From Ignavibacteria bacterium (GTDB lineage: Bacteria; Bacteroidota; Ignavibacteria; Kapaibacteriales; UBA2268), in the NCBI GenBank assembly GCA_016844745.1, contig JAERMQ010000003.1, positions 62,001 to 126,000 on the forward strand: 64,000 nt of DNA, written 5' to 3'. The translations under genes and the position numbers were made by a program. The notes beneath the pieces were generated by a model. That model was not told the origin of the DNA. It made no database searches and saw nothing but the letters and a program-made list of their open reading frames with translations. Positions 29,129 to 38,389 of the stretch are shown here, in pieces (within the stretch, counting starts at the first letter, position 1; each line of letters opens with the position of its first letter).

Positions 29129-30312
29129 GTACTCAGGAATTTCAAGTTAATTATGAAAAGAAAGGACTGCCTTCGACCTGGCTGCGCAACGGCTTAATCT
29201 TTCTTGTATTGGGTATTGGTTTATCCGCTGCGGCGTATTTCATTGAACCACAAAGAGCACTAATCAACGGAGTTGTTGCATATATGTTCGTTTTTGGATG
29301 TGGCATAGCTTCATTGTTTTTAATTGCTCTGGAATATATTGTCGGCGCAGTTTGGAGTGTTCCTTTCAGACGTATCAGCGAGTTTTTGGCAGCTCTTTTA
29401 TTTATTGCACCTGTACTTGCACTGCCTGCATTTTTCAATTTCCATCAGGTTTTCCATTGGAGCGCTCCGGAAGCCGCTTCGGATGCAATTCTCAAAGCAA
29501 AAGCGCCTTATCTGAACGTAAGCTTTTTCGTTATTCGTTTTATTGGAATATTTATCATTTCCTGGCTCTTTTACTTTTTTATAATAAGAAATTCAAGGAA
29601 ACAGGATGTGTCAAGAGAGCAGTTCCTTACAAAGCGGAATATAACTCTATCAGGCGCATTTATACCGGTTTTTGCAATTTTGATTTCGATTATGTCATTG
29701 GATTGGCTAATGAGTCTCGAGCCGCATTGGTTTTCGACAATTTTCTGCGTGTACTATTTTGCAGGCTCATTATTAGCAGCCATTGCAGCTCTGACATTTA
29801 TTGTTGTTTCTTTGAACGAGCGCGGTTATTTAATTAAAGGTTTGACTGAAGACCATTATTACAGTCTTGGCGGATTAATGTTTGCCTTTACAAATTTCTG
29901 GGCATATATTGCTTTCAGTCAGTTTCTTCTGATATGGTACGCTAATTTGCCGGAAGAGAATTTCTGGTTCATTAACCGAATGAATGATACTTGGTCTTAT
30001 ATTTCGGTTGGTTTGATTGTACTGAAATTTGTAATGCCTTATGCTTTACTTGCTTCGCAGCCATCGAAGATGAATCCGGGAAGATTAAAACTTGCAGCTT
30101 TCTGGATATTAGGCGCTCAATATTATGATTTATTCTGGCTGGCAATCCCGAATTATTACAAGACGGGACCTGCCTTGCATTGGACTGATTTCGGATTTCC
30201 ATTATTGGCAATTGGTGTGATTATGACGGTATTTTGCATTGTAGCACGCGGCAAGAATCTCGTCCCGATTGGCGACCCCAAACTTAAGCGGAGTATGGAT
30301 TTTCATTTGTAA
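29125..30312 (+). CDS. actF: Alternative complex III subunit F (NrfD-like membrane subunit)
   Basis: A 395-residue membrane protein with about ten helices, homologous to ActC but lacking its quinol-site features. Seen are LEYIVGAVWSVPFRRISEFL, NFHQVFHWSAPEA and SLDWLMSLEPHWFSTIFCVYY, the last being a strong ActF signature. It overlaps the actDE stop by 4 bases. It is the end of the core operon. The next gene is a toxin-antitoxin pair rather than an oxidase subunit. Confidence 0.92.
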   Translation: MSTQEFQVNYEKKGLPSTWLRNGLIFLVLGIGLSAAAYFIEPQRALINGVVAYMFVFGCGIASLFLIALEYIVGAVWSVPFRRISEFLAALLFIAPVLALPAFFNFHQVFHWSAPEAASDAILKAKAPYLNVSFFVIRFIGIFIISWLFYFFIIRNSRKQDVSREQFLTKRNITLSGAFIPVFAILISIMSLDWLMSLEPHWFSTIFCVYYFAGSLLAAIAALTFIVVSLNERGYLIKGLTEDHYYSLGGLMFAFTNFWAYIAFSQFLLIWYANLPEENFWFINRMNDTWSYISVGLIVLKFVMPYALLASQPSKMNPGRLKLAAFWILGAQYYDLFWLAIPNYYKTGPALHWTDFGFPLLAIGVIMTVFCIVARGKNLVPIGDPKLKRSMDFHL

Positions 30313-30339
30313 GAAGAATAATTCCGGAATATTTTTTTT

Positions 30340-30744
30340 ATGACAACAGAAAATAAATGGCAATTTAGATTTCAAAATTTTGAAAAAGCATTTCGAAAAT
30401 TATCGGATATTGCCATTATAGAACAATTGAATGAAACTGAGAAAATGGCTCTTATTCAAGCATTTGAATTTACTTTTGAATTGGCATGGAAAACTTTAAA
30501 GGATTATTTAACAGAAAACGGCTTTGTTGTTGCAAGCCCGAAAGAGACTATCAGACAAGGTTATCAAAGTGGTTATATTAAAGATGGCGTTCTTTGGATG
30601 GAAGCTATTAAAGTTAGGAATGAATCAACTCATGCCTATAATGATGAAATTTTAGATTCTTCTACCGATTTTATTTTAAATAAATTTTATCCGGCAATTA
30701 AATGTTTTAACGAAGATTTTAAAAAGAAAATCGAAATTACATGA
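30340..30744 (+). CDS. HEPN-type protein (HI0074 family, nucleotidyltransferase partner)
   Basis: A 134-residue helical HEPN protein of the HI0074 family. The HEPN RNase-type motif R-x4-H is visible in KVRNESTHAYND, together with QAFEFTFELAWKTLKDYL and KETIRQGYQSG. HEPN proteins of this kind are toxins silenced by their MNT partner, which in characterised pairs AMPylates the HEPN. The gene overlaps the MNT gene by 4 bases. It is inserted 27 bases after actF, so it is probably read by the respiratory operon. Confidence 0.9.
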   Translation: MTTENKWQFRFQNFEKAFRKLSDIAIIEQLNETEKMALIQAFEFTFELAWKTLKDYLTENGFVVASPKETIRQGYQSGYIKDGVLWMEAIKVRNESTHAYNDEILDSSTDFILNKFYPAIKCFNEDFKKKIEIT

Positions 30745-31052
30745 GCTTTGGATTAGAAGATAATCAACTGCAGGAAATTCGCAGTATATTAGCACGATTC
30801 AACGAAATCGAATCCGCAGTTATTTTCGGTTCGAGGGCAGAAGGAAGCAATCGGGAAGCATCTGATGTAGATATCGCTGTTAAAGGTTCGCGAATTACAT
30901 ATTCGATTACTCTGGAAATCAAGGATTCTTTCGAAGAAAGCTATCTACCTTACTTCTTCGATGTTGTCGATTACTTTAATTTGAAAAATGATAAATTGAA
31001 AGGTAGAATCGACAAATATGGACAGGTTCTTTATATAAACTCAAATACTTAA
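30741..31052 (+). CDS. MNT-type minimal nucleotidyltransferase (antitoxin)
   Basis: A 103-residue minimal nucleotidyltransferase. The active site G-S-x-AEG...DVDIAV is clear in IFGSRAEGSNREASDVDIAV, and a third acidic residue lies further on (FFDVVDYF). In MntA/HepT-type pairs this enzyme transfers AMP to the HEPN toxin. It begins within the HEPN stop codon. An inverted-repeat hairpin follows, and then the cytochrome c gene. Confidence 0.9.
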   Translation: MSFGLEDNQLQEIRSILARFNEIESAVIFGSRAEGSNREASDVDIAVKGSRITYSITLEIKDSFEESYLPYFFDVVDYFNLKNDKLKGRIDKYGQVLYINSNT

Positions 31053-31061
31053 TATTAATGG

Positions 31062-31144
31062 AAAAAACACACCCCTTAATCCCCTCTCAAGAGGGGAAAA
31101 ATAAAATTCCCCTCATGAGAGGGGATTAAAAGGTGTGTTTTTTT
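31062..31144. repeat. C/G-rich inverted repeat after the HEPN/MNT pair
   Basis: An 83-base imperfect palindrome: AAAAAACACACCCCTTAATC... and its reverse complement ...GATTAAAAGGTGTGTTTTTT, each arm containing a small hairpin (CCCCTCTC with GAGAGGGG). It ends in T6, so it may act as a terminator dividing the toxin-antitoxin pair from the cytochrome c gene. Confidence 0.8.
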
Positions 31145-31200
31145 AAAATAAATAATAAAATGAAATAAAAAATTTAATATCAATAAAATAAAGAAAAAAA

Positions 31201-32148
31201 ATGCCTGAGAAAAAATATCAAGACGAAATCGACTTCCGGGAAGTCCTGCGTTCGCCTTCAAGGTGGAAAGGGGCAATCTTCATTATAGTTATTGCCCTTA
31301 TCATTACAGGCGGCGAAATATACCTGAAAAATATTGATAAAATATTCGAGAACCGCATCCCGCCTCGCATCGGACCTGATACCCTCATGTTTAATGAAAT
31401 CGAGATGATGAAGGGTGTACATACTCCGGGGCAAAATATTGAAGATTTGGCAAAACCTACACCTGAAATAATTGAAAAAGGCAAACAACTTTATGCATCA
31501 ACGTGTGCTTCGTGCCATGGCGCAGAAGGAAAAGGAGATGGAACCGCCGGAACATCATTGAATCCCAAACCGCGTAATTTTCATTCGAAAGAAGGATGGA
31601 AAAACGGCATGGAGTTATCGAATTTATTCAGGACGGTTAATGATGGAATTCAGGGTTCGTCAATGGTAGCTTATGAATATATTCCCTTTACGGATAGGTT
31701 TGCAATGATTCACTATATTCGTTCGCTTGCACCGGACTACCCGGCTCCTACACCGGCTGAATTAGCCAAGATGGAACAAACTTATAGATTTTCCGAAGGT
31801 ACTACAACACCAAATAAAATTCCGGTATCTATTGCAATAGAAAACCTGGCAACTGAGAGTAAAAAAGATGTTGATACTATTTCTTCGGTTTTTGCGAAAC
31901 TCTCGATGGACAGCACCTCTGAGGCGATTACTTTGATTAACAAGATTGCCTCTGATAAGAAAACATTGCTCAATTCGCTCAATAATATTAAACCTTCGAA
32001 TTGGAATCATGATTATTTCTCAGAGTTTTTAATTTCTGCAAGTCGCGAAAACGGCTTGAAACCTGCGGCTTCCAATTTAAAGCCGGAACAAATTAGAAAG
32101 CTCTATGATTATTTTTCCCAGAACGGATATTATTTGAGTAGGCAGTAA
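31201..32148 (+). CDS. Membrane-anchored monoheme cytochrome c
   Basis: A 315-residue protein with an uncleaved N-terminal helix (AIFIIVIALIITGGEIYL) and a class I cytochrome c domain at about 90-180 carrying one heme site (CASCHGAEGKGDG) and a methionine ligand in the SSMVAYEYIPF region. The remaining 130 residues are helical and unassigned. Position after the act genes suggests it accepts electrons from the complex and carries them to a terminal oxidase, which is not in this window. It could alternatively be an additional subunit of the complex. Confidence 0.82.
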   Translation: MPEKKYQDEIDFREVLRSPSRWKGAIFIIVIALIITGGEIYLKNIDKIFENRIPPRIGPDTLMFNEIEMMKGVHTPGQNIEDLAKPTPEIIEKGKQLYASTCASCHGAEGKGDGTAGTSLNPKPRNFHSKEGWKNGMELSNLFRTVNDGIQGSSMVAYEYIPFTDRFAMIHYIRSLAPDYPAPTPAELAKMEQTYRFSEGTTTPNKIPVSIAIENLATESKKDVDTISSVFAKLSMDSTSEAITLINKIASDKKTLLNSLNNIKPSNWNHDYFSEFLISASRENGLKPAASNLKPEQIRKLYDYFSQNGYYLSRQ

Positions 32149-32159
32149 TAAAAAATAAA

Positions 32160-32232
32160 TGTTATCCCTGCGAATGCAGGAATCCCCTCCTATGAGTGAA
32201 AAATGTCATTCCTGCGAATGCAGGAATCCCCT
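32160..32232. repeat. Direct pair of GCGAATGCAGGAATCC repeats
   Basis: Two copies of CCTGCGAATGCAGGAATCCCC (written from 32166 and again from about 32210), the second preceded by GTCATT. Each unit contains the palindrome ATTCCTGCGAATGCAGGAAT or its right part. A short dispersed repeat distinct from the GTCATTC...GAATC core family, although both begin GTCATTC. Confidence 0.75.
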
Positions 32233-32268
32233 TACTGTAGCGGCTCTGTAGTTACAATATTCTTTCAC

Positions 32269-32299
32269 TTGACTTTATGATAATATTTTTGTAGATTTG
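32269..32299 (+). promoter_or_regulatory. Promoter for the small ORF and NERD-helicase gene
   Basis: TTGACT (32269-32274), 17 bases, TAGATTTG (32292-32299). It fits both the sigma-70 pattern and the Bacteroidota TTG-N20-TAnnTTTG pattern. Confidence 0.5.
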
Positions 32300-32335
32300 T
32301 TTTTGATTATTAATTTTGAATCATAAGGAAAAGAT

Positions 32336-32413
32336 ATGCCTGATGATCACTTAATTTATAAACGCCAAGCAAAACAATTTTTCTTACTGTCTAAATTCTT
32401 TCATTGTTTATAA
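32336..32413 (+). CDS. Possible 25-residue leader peptide
   Basis: A short ORF (MPDDHLIYKRQAKQFFLLSK...) of 25 codons with AAGGAA (32325-32330) in good ribosome-binding position. It lies 37 bases after a well-matched promoter and 17 bases before the helicase ATG. It could be a leader peptide, or a remnant of a gene. It is too short to support by composition. Confidence 0.25.
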   Translation: MPDDHLIYKRQAKQFFLLSKFFHCL

Positions 32414-32430
32414 TTATTTAGGAATTTAAT

Positions 32431-34325
32431 ATGGCTGAAATGATACCCGAATCCATTAATTCAGTTTCGCTGACTACTGCCACACCTGGTGAAAAAAAAT
32501 CTTTAGAATATTTCAAGATGCTTTAAGACCAGACGAAGACTATATTGTATGGTTTGAACCTCGTGTTTTAGAAAGATATACTGATTTTATAATTTGGTCT
32601 CAGAAGTATGGATTATTTGTTATTGAGGTCAAAGACTGGTTATTCAAACAAATTACTAAATTCGATCCAATTTATTTTGAAGGTAATTTTTATGATAATG
32701 TTACAAAAGGACATAAAAATCCATTAGCTACGGCAAGAGAAGCTCATAATAGAATTAAAGATGTTTTAAAAAAAATACCCCAACTACTTAATAAAGATGG
32801 GCAATATGCTAATCAAATCAAATTTCCTATTGGTTATGCAGTTATCTATACAAATATTACCCGAAAAGAATTTGAAGAAAATGGATTAATTAATAATCAA
32901 ATATGTGGAAATAATCAAGTATTATTTTCTGATGATTTTAAATTTGATACTGAAGACTCTGTAAGAAGAAGAGAATTTGAGTCGAAATTTAGAAAAATCA
33001 TTCAAACAAATATTAATTTTTATTTTGATCCTTTAAACTATGATGAACTAAAAGCCCTCCGTTTTGTAATTTTTCCTGAAATTAGAGTTAATACTGAACG
33101 AATTAGAAGATTGAGAACTGTAGAAGACGAAGAGAAAATGAAAGCATTGGATCTGGAGCAAGAAAGAACTGCAAAGAGTTTAGGTGAAGGTCACAGGATT
33201 TTAAAGGGTGTTGTTGGTAGTGGTAAGTCTTTAGTATTGTCGTGCAGAGCAAAATATTTGAAGCAATTAAATCCAAGTTGGAAAATATTAATTGTTTGTT
33301 ATAATATCTCTTTAAGAAATTATCTAAGTAGTCTAATTAAATTTTCTGGTAACGATGCTTCACTTGAAGGAATATCTGTAAATCATTTTCATGGTTTAGT
33401 TAAAGAATTAACTGGGGTCAATTTATCAAAATTAGATGATGAAAATTCTAGTGATTATGATAAAAGAGTTGGTGACATCCTGAAGGGGAAGATTGCTGAA
33501 GGAGTGGTAAGAAAGGGTCAATATGATGCCATTCTTGTTGATGAAGGTCAAGACTTTACAATTGAATGGATGCAGGGTTTATCATTACTTCTAAATGATA
33601 AAAGCGATAGCTTGCTTTTTTGCTATGACCCAGCTCAAAATGTGTTCAATAAACCTAAACCAATTTGGAAAGAAGCAGGATTTAAAGTACAAGGAAGGAG
33701 ACCAACACTATTAAAAAAGAGTTATAGAAATACGGTTGAACTTTTATCAATAGCCAGAATTTTTAATAAAATGGAAAATGTAAAAACACAGGAAGATGAA
33801 AATACTATTGATAATAAATTATTTCCAGAACTTGCAACAGATAGACATGGTGAAATACCACAATTAATTAAATCAGCTAGTCTTGAGGATATTTGTAAAA
33901 ATATAATTTATCAAATTAAAAATTTAAAAGTGAATAGTAATATTCAAAATATGGATATCGGAATATTGTATGAGGGTGCTTTATTCAATGTTTCAGATTT
34001 GTTAAAGAATCAATATAATCTTAATGATTTTGATATTGATTTTTATATCATAAAATCTAATGATAGGAATTCAAAACTTAATTTAGATATATCCAAAAAT
34101 ACAATAAAAGTAATGCCAATTGAATCATGTAAGGGGTTGGAATTTAAAATAGTATTTTTTATTGGAATAGATGAGATGCCCAGATCTTATAGAGATCCTG
34201 ATTCAGAAAGGAGTTTGGCATTTGTTGCAATGACTAGAGCTCAGGATAAACTTTACATATATTATCAGCATGTGAATGAATTTGTAAAAGATTTAAAAGA
34301 AGCAATAAATAATTTTTCTAATTAG
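32431..34325 (+). pseudogene. NERD nuclease-UvrD-like helicase, frameshifted in an A8 tract
   Basis: From the ATG at 32431 (AGGA at 32420-32423) the frame runs MAEMIPESIN...TPGEKK and then stops at codon 32. Adding one A to the A8 run (32492-32499) gives TPGEKKIFRIFQDALRPDED and an open frame to 34325, about 631 residues. No ATG, GTG or TTG occurs in that frame between the run and 33111, so the second part has no normal start of its own. The repaired protein has a NERD domain (DFIIWSQ...GLFVIEVKDW) and an SF1 helicase: Walker A GVVGSGKS, Walker B VDEGQDF, SYRNT, ESCKGLEFKIV, MTRAQDKLYIYY. Loss-of-function, sequencing error and slippage are all possible. Confidence 0.85.
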
Positions 34326-34707
34326 TTATTTTGGTATTAATGGAAACCTTTTCCCGAGTGTTAGAAGAAACTCATTCTCTATTTGAAACCGCTTAAGATG
34401 GGGATTTCTGAATTCTCACTAATGAATAGTAAATAAAAAATAATTAATTAAAACCATATTTATCAACAATCAACCCCTGTAGAAAATTGCTGGCAACATC
34501 CGACCAACCTAATACCTAATTTTTAATGAAACAGGAAAAATAAGGTTAATGGGGGGCTGAATTTGTTTTCTACTGAAGTTAATGGTTTGAATAAGGTTTA
34601 TTATTTATTTTATCACTGAATACCATCATGAATACTGGATTCTTCACTTCGTTCAGAATGACATTCTGTTTGCCTATTAATAATTCCTCAAATAACTAAA
34701 TTGAATA
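34326..34707. other. Gene-free gap with a solo core-repeat arm
   Basis: No ORF or RNA is visible. A single arm of the GTCATTC...GAATC family is at 34638-34669 (GGATTCTTCACTTCG...), with no partner arm nearby, i.e. a decayed or solo copy. Confidence 0.7.
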
Positions 34708-35751
34708 TTATAAGGTTACTTTCAATTTCATTATTCTATGATAAGACTCCTCAATTCTTTCAATTGTTATCTTTCCTTCATCAATCAGCCTCTTCATTAT
34801 TCCATGCGCCTTTTCAGCTATGTTCTCATCATAAATACTATTATTGGCAAAAACGAGTACGTCAACCCCGGCTGTAATCGCCCGCTCAATGGCAAGTTCA
34901 ATTGAAAAGTGTGATGATATTGCTTTCATATTCATATCATCGGAAAAGACGACACCCTCGAATCCAAGCTGCTTACGAAGTATTCCACCGATTATTTTTT
35001 CCGATAATGTTGCCGGATAATCAGGGTCCAATTTCGAATTAAAAATATGCGCTGTCATTACGCAATCTAATTTCCCGGAGGCAATTAGCGCTATATATGG
35101 CTCCAACTCTCGCTCTGTCCAGGTATCGGTAACATCAGCAATACCGAAATGAGTATCTGTTTTTGCGCTTCCATGTCCGGGGAAATGCTTCGGAACGCAG
35201 GCTATTTTATACCTTCTATGCTCATCGATAAAAATTGAGGAGTGTTTTATTACCATTTCAGGTTCGGATGAAAAGCTCCTTTCAAGTTTGCCGATTACAG
35301 GACAATCGGGATTAATATTCAAATCGACAACCGGTGCAAAATTCAAATTGAATCCCGCATAATATAAAGCTCTCGCTATTATTGATGAATGATTAACGGT
35401 AAGTTTAATCGAATTATAGTCGCCTATTCCTTGTTGTGAAATAGTAGCAGGGTAGCCGTATTCCCCTCTTAACCGGCAAACCTTGCCGCCTTCCTGGTCA
35501 ACTGAAATAAACAACTTCGTCTTGGAAAAACGTTTCAAAGATTCATTTAAAACCTCGACTTGGTCAAACCTTTCAAAATTGCGCAGGTCTGTTCCAAGCT
35601 CTACATCCTTATCGAATAATATCACACCACCAATAATACCGCGCTGAATATCTTTAACAATAGGACTTGTTTCATCAACCTGCACGCCGCGGAATCCGAC
35701 AAGCAACATTTGTCCTAACATTTCATCGAGAGGGGGGAAGTGTATTTTCAT
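34708..35751 (-). CDS. Glycoside hydrolase family 3 beta-N-acetylhexosaminidase (NagZ-like)
   Basis: A 347-residue GH3 enzyme. Substrate and catalytic motifs of the NagZ group are present: DQEGGKVCRLRG, KHFPGHGSAKTDTHFGIADV (the His/Asp acid-base loop) and GVVFSDDMNMKAI with the nucleophile aspartate. The family cleaves N-acetylglucosamine from muropeptides during peptidoglycan recycling. No signal peptide is visible, so cytoplasmic action is likely. I start at the ATG ending at 35751; the longer open frame runs into the palindrome at 35782. It lies downstream of lysS on the same strand. Confidence 0.87.
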   Translation of the reverse strand: MKIHFPPLDEMLGQMLLVGFRGVQVDETSPIVKDIQRGIIGGVILFDKDVELGTDLRNFERFDQVEVLNESLKRFSKTKLFISVDQEGGKVCRLRGEYGYPATISQQGIGDYNSIKLTVNHSSIIARALYYAGFNLNFAPVVDLNINPDCPVIGKLERSFSSEPEMVIKHSSIFIDEHRRYKIACVPKHFPGHGSAKTDTHFGIADVTDTWTERELEPYIALIASGKLDCVMTAHIFNSKLDPDYPATLSEKIIGGILRKQLGFEGVVFSDDMNMKAISSHFSIELAIERAITAGVDVLVFANNSIYDENIAEKAHGIMKRLIDEGKITIERIEESYHRIMKLKVTL

Positions 35752-35781
35752 GGCTATTCTAAAATAATATAAATGTAAATC

Positions 35782-35870
35782 CTTTTTTACCACCCCCTAC
35801 CCCCTCCTAAAATAGGAGGGGAAATTATTTCCCCTCCTATTTTAGGAGGGGGTAGGGGGTGGTAAAAAAG
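35782..35870. repeat. 89-base perfect palindrome between lysS and the GH3 gene
   Basis: Arms 35782-35825 and 35827-35870 are exact reverse complements around a single base at 35826. Each arm reads C, T-run, ACCACCCCCTACCCCCTCC, then TAAAATAGGAGGGGAAAT. Extremely stable hairpin in RNA; on the minus strand it lies just after the lysS stop and would act as a terminator or attenuator before the GH3 gene. Confidence 0.9.
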
Positions 35871-35877
35871 TGTTAAA

Positions 35878-37380
35878 TCAACCTTCCGGCTTCATTTGCG
35901 GGAAGAATAATACATCCCTGATTGATGTTTCACCTGTAAACAGCATCGTTAAACGGTCGATACCGATTCCCAAACCTGCGGTAGGCGGCATTCCAACTTC
36001 AATTGCATAAAGGAAATCTTCGTCTAATGTCATTGCCTCTTCGTCTCCTGCGGCACGGTTGCGGGATTGCTCTTCCAGACGCTGCCGCTGGTCACGCGGG
36101 TCGTTCAATTCCGAAAATGCATTTGCTATTTCTGTGCCTGCTATAAACAATTCAAATCTTTCTACTAATCCTTCGTCGGTGCGGTGTTTTTTGGCAAGCG
36201 GAGACATTTCGAGTGGATAATCAATTACGAATGTCGGCTGAATCAGGTTTGGCTCTACCTTCTGGGAAAATATCTCATCCAATAGTTTCATGGAATTAGA
36301 CTGTGGGTCAACTTCAATATTTATCTTTTGGGAAATTGCCGAAAGTTCTTCACGGCTTTTTCCAAACAGGTCTTCACCTGTATATTCCCTGAATAAATCG
36401 AACATTTTTGCACGGCGGAATGGCTTCTGAACGTCGATTTTTGTTTCTCCGACAGACATTTGCTTTGTTCCCAGCGAATCAGCTATAGCACAGATCAAAT
36501 CCTCCACCATTTCCATCATCCAGATATAATCCTTGTATGCGACGTAAATCTCCATCATCGTAAATTCAGGATTATGCTTCTTATCCATGCCTTCGTTTCG
36601 GAAGTTTTTACTGATTTCATAAACACCTTCGAAGCCGCCAACAATCAGTCGTTTCAAATAAAGTTCGATTGCGATTCGGAGATATAAATCCACATCCAAA
36701 GCATTGTGATGAGTTATGAAAGGTCGTGCAGAAGCGCCGCCGTAAAGTGGTTGTAGAATTGGAGTTTCAACTTCGAGCCAGCCCTGCTCATCGAAGAACC
36801 GGCGCATTGTGGTGATAATTTTTGAGCGCTTCTGAAATGTTTCCTTGATTTCAGGATTTACAATTAAATCGATATATCTCTTGCGGTAGCGCTGCTCTTT
36901 ATCTGCAAAAGCGTCGTGAACGATTTTATTGCCTTCTTCATCGACTTCCTCTTTCGCAGTAGGAAGTACCCTAAGCGATTTGCAAAGGATTTCCACAGAG
37001 TGAGAATGAACGGAGATTTCACCCATTCTTGTACGAAAAACAAATCCTTTAACTCCGATAATATCGCCAATATCTAATAATTTTAAATTTTCATAGAAAT
37101 CAACCAAATCATCCCTTTTAAAGTAAATCTGCAATCTTCCGGCTTTATCCTGCAAATGTGCAAAGGTAGCCTTTCCCATACGGCGGATACTCATTATCCT
37201 GCCGGCTATTGCAACGTTAGATAGCGGGGATGGGTCTTCGTCCTGAAAGGTTGAAAGAATTTCTCCGGTATTGTGGGTTAAATCATAAGAATAAGGATAA
37301 GGATTAATTCCGGCTTGTTCCAGCAGCTCCAATTCCTCAATTCGTCTTAATTCCTGGTCATTTCTAAGATTATCACTCAT
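35878..37380 (-). CDS. lysS: Lysyl-tRNA synthetase, class II
   Basis: A 500-residue class II lysyl-tRNA synthetase charging tRNA-Lys. N-terminal OB-fold anticodon-binding domain (about 50-150; [20 protein letters not shown]), then the catalytic core with motif 2 ([20 protein letters not shown]) and motif 3 ([15 protein letters not shown]). Length is normal. The gene ends 8 bases from the 89-base palindrome, and is divergent from plsY. Confidence 0.98.
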   Translation of the reverse strand: MSDNLRNDQELRRIEELELLEQAGINPYPYSYDLTHNTGEILSTFQDEDPSPLSNVAIAGRIMSIRRMGKATFAHLQDKAGRLQIYFKRDDLVDFYENLKLLDIGDIIGVKGFVFRTRMGEISVHSHSVEILCKSLRVLPTAKEEVDEEGNKIVHDAFADKEQRYRKRYIDLIVNPEIKETFQKRSKIITTMRRFFDEQGWLEVETPILQPLYGGASARPFITHHNALDVDLYLRIAIELYLKRLIVGGFEGVYEISKNFRNEGMDKKHNPEFTMMEIYVAYKDYIWMMEMVEDLICAIADSLGTKQMSVGETKIDVQKPFRRAKMFDLFREYTGEDLFGKSREELSAISQKINIEVDPQSNSMKLLDEIFSQKVEPNLIQPTFVIDYPLEMSPLAKKHRTDEGLVERFELFIAGTEIANAFSELNDPRDQRQRLEEQSRNRAAGDEEAMTLDEDFLYAIEVGMPPTAGLGIGIDRLTMLFTGETSIRDVLFFPQMKPEG

Positions 37381-37582
37381 ATTGATATTTAATAATAAAT
37401 AATACTAATTTGCAAAACTTCAAAAATAATAAATAATTGACTATAAACGTCATACACTACATCAGTACAAAAATTAACGGGTAGTAAATTTATAGCTTTA
37501 ATACATTATTTCCTCTACATCCAAAGAATTTTCTTTGTTAATACTGAAATTATTTTTATTTTATATGAATTGTTTCTGCCAA

Positions 37583-37613
37583 TTGATAAAATGGTATGTC
37601 ATAATTAATTTTG
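37583..37613 (+). promoter_or_regulatory. Promoter of plsY-gpsA
   Basis: TTG at 37583-37585, 20 bases, TAATTTTG at 37606-37613; equivalently TTGATA-N17-TAATTT. About 75 bases before the plsY start. Rest of the 37381-37687 gap is AT-rich with no other feature seen. Confidence 0.5.
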
Positions 37614-37687
37614 AATCCCGCAGTGGTATTAGGCTGAGGGATAGCAGGGTAAGTATTTAATTATTACTCACATAAATAAAAAAGAAG

Positions 37688-38389
37688 ATGAGCGATACTT
37701 TAAGCATTATATTAATCATAGCTTTGAGCTACTTAGTCGGTTCTTTCCCGACCGCAATAATCGTTAGCAAACTATTTTTTAAGATGGATATTAGAAAGCA
37801 TGGCAGCGGCAATATGGGCAGCACCAATGCTTTCAGGGTATTGGGCTGGAAATGGGGAATTGTTGTACAGGCAGTTGACGTTTTGAAAGGCTTATTTGTC
37901 GTTCTGGTTATTGCTACTTATTTTGGAAAACAAATATCTTTCCCGAGTATAAATTACTTTGAAGACCTGACTATCGCGAAATTTATTGCAGGATTTGCTG
38001 CTGTAATCGGACACATTTGGTCTGTATTTGCAGGTTTTCGTGGTGGTAAGGGAGTTAATACTACTGCCGGCATGTTGTTTGGGATAGCGCCTATTGATAC
38101 TACCATAGCTATCGGTGTTTTTGCTCTTGCTGTAATATTTTCAGGATATATCTCTCTTGGCTCAATCACCGGAGCTATAGCGCTGCCTTCCTCGATGATA
38201 ATCAGGTATAATCTGTTTAACGTCCAAATACCCGGATATAGTATATTGATATACTCACTTTGTGTTTTAACTTTGCTTCTTATTTTCGCACATAGAAAAA
38301 ATATAATTCGTCTTGTAAAAGGCACAGAGAACAAATTTTCGAAACTTCAGCTTATAAAAATAAGAATGAAAAAATCTGTTAAAGATTAA
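37688..38389 (+). CDS. plsY: Acyl-phosphate:glycerol-3-phosphate acyltransferase PlsY
   Basis: A 233-residue membrane enzyme that adds an acyl group from acyl-phosphate to glycerol-3-phosphate, the first committed step of phospholipid synthesis. Motif 1 is HGSGNMGSTNAFRVLGW, motif 2 GFRGGKGVNTTAGM, motif 3 about SLGSITGAIALPS. Five to six helices. The gene is directly followed by gpsA, with no spacer. Length slightly above the 200-residue norm because of a basic C-terminal tail. Confidence 0.95.
   Translation: MSDTLSIILIIALSYLVGSFPTAIIVSKLFFKMDIRKHGSGNMGSTNAFRVLGWKWGIVVQAVDVLKGLFVVLVIATYFGKQISFPSINYFEDLTIAKFIAGFAAVIGHIWSVFAGFRGGKGVNTTAGMLFGIAPIDTTIAIGVFALAVIFSGYISLGSITGAIALPSSMIIRYNLFNVQIPGYSILIYSLCVLTLLLIFAHRKNIIRLVKGTENKFSKLQLIKIRMKKSVKD

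Noticed and set aside
29298..29837. A 179-residue ORF overlapping actF in another frame
   Set aside because: Shadow of actF; the Cys-rich, low-complexity translation has no recognisable domain.
33111..34325. A stand-alone 404-residue helicase starting at TTG 33111
   Set aside because: The open frame continues upstream without a stop to the A8 tract and encodes the NERD domain; the TTG has no ribosome-binding site.
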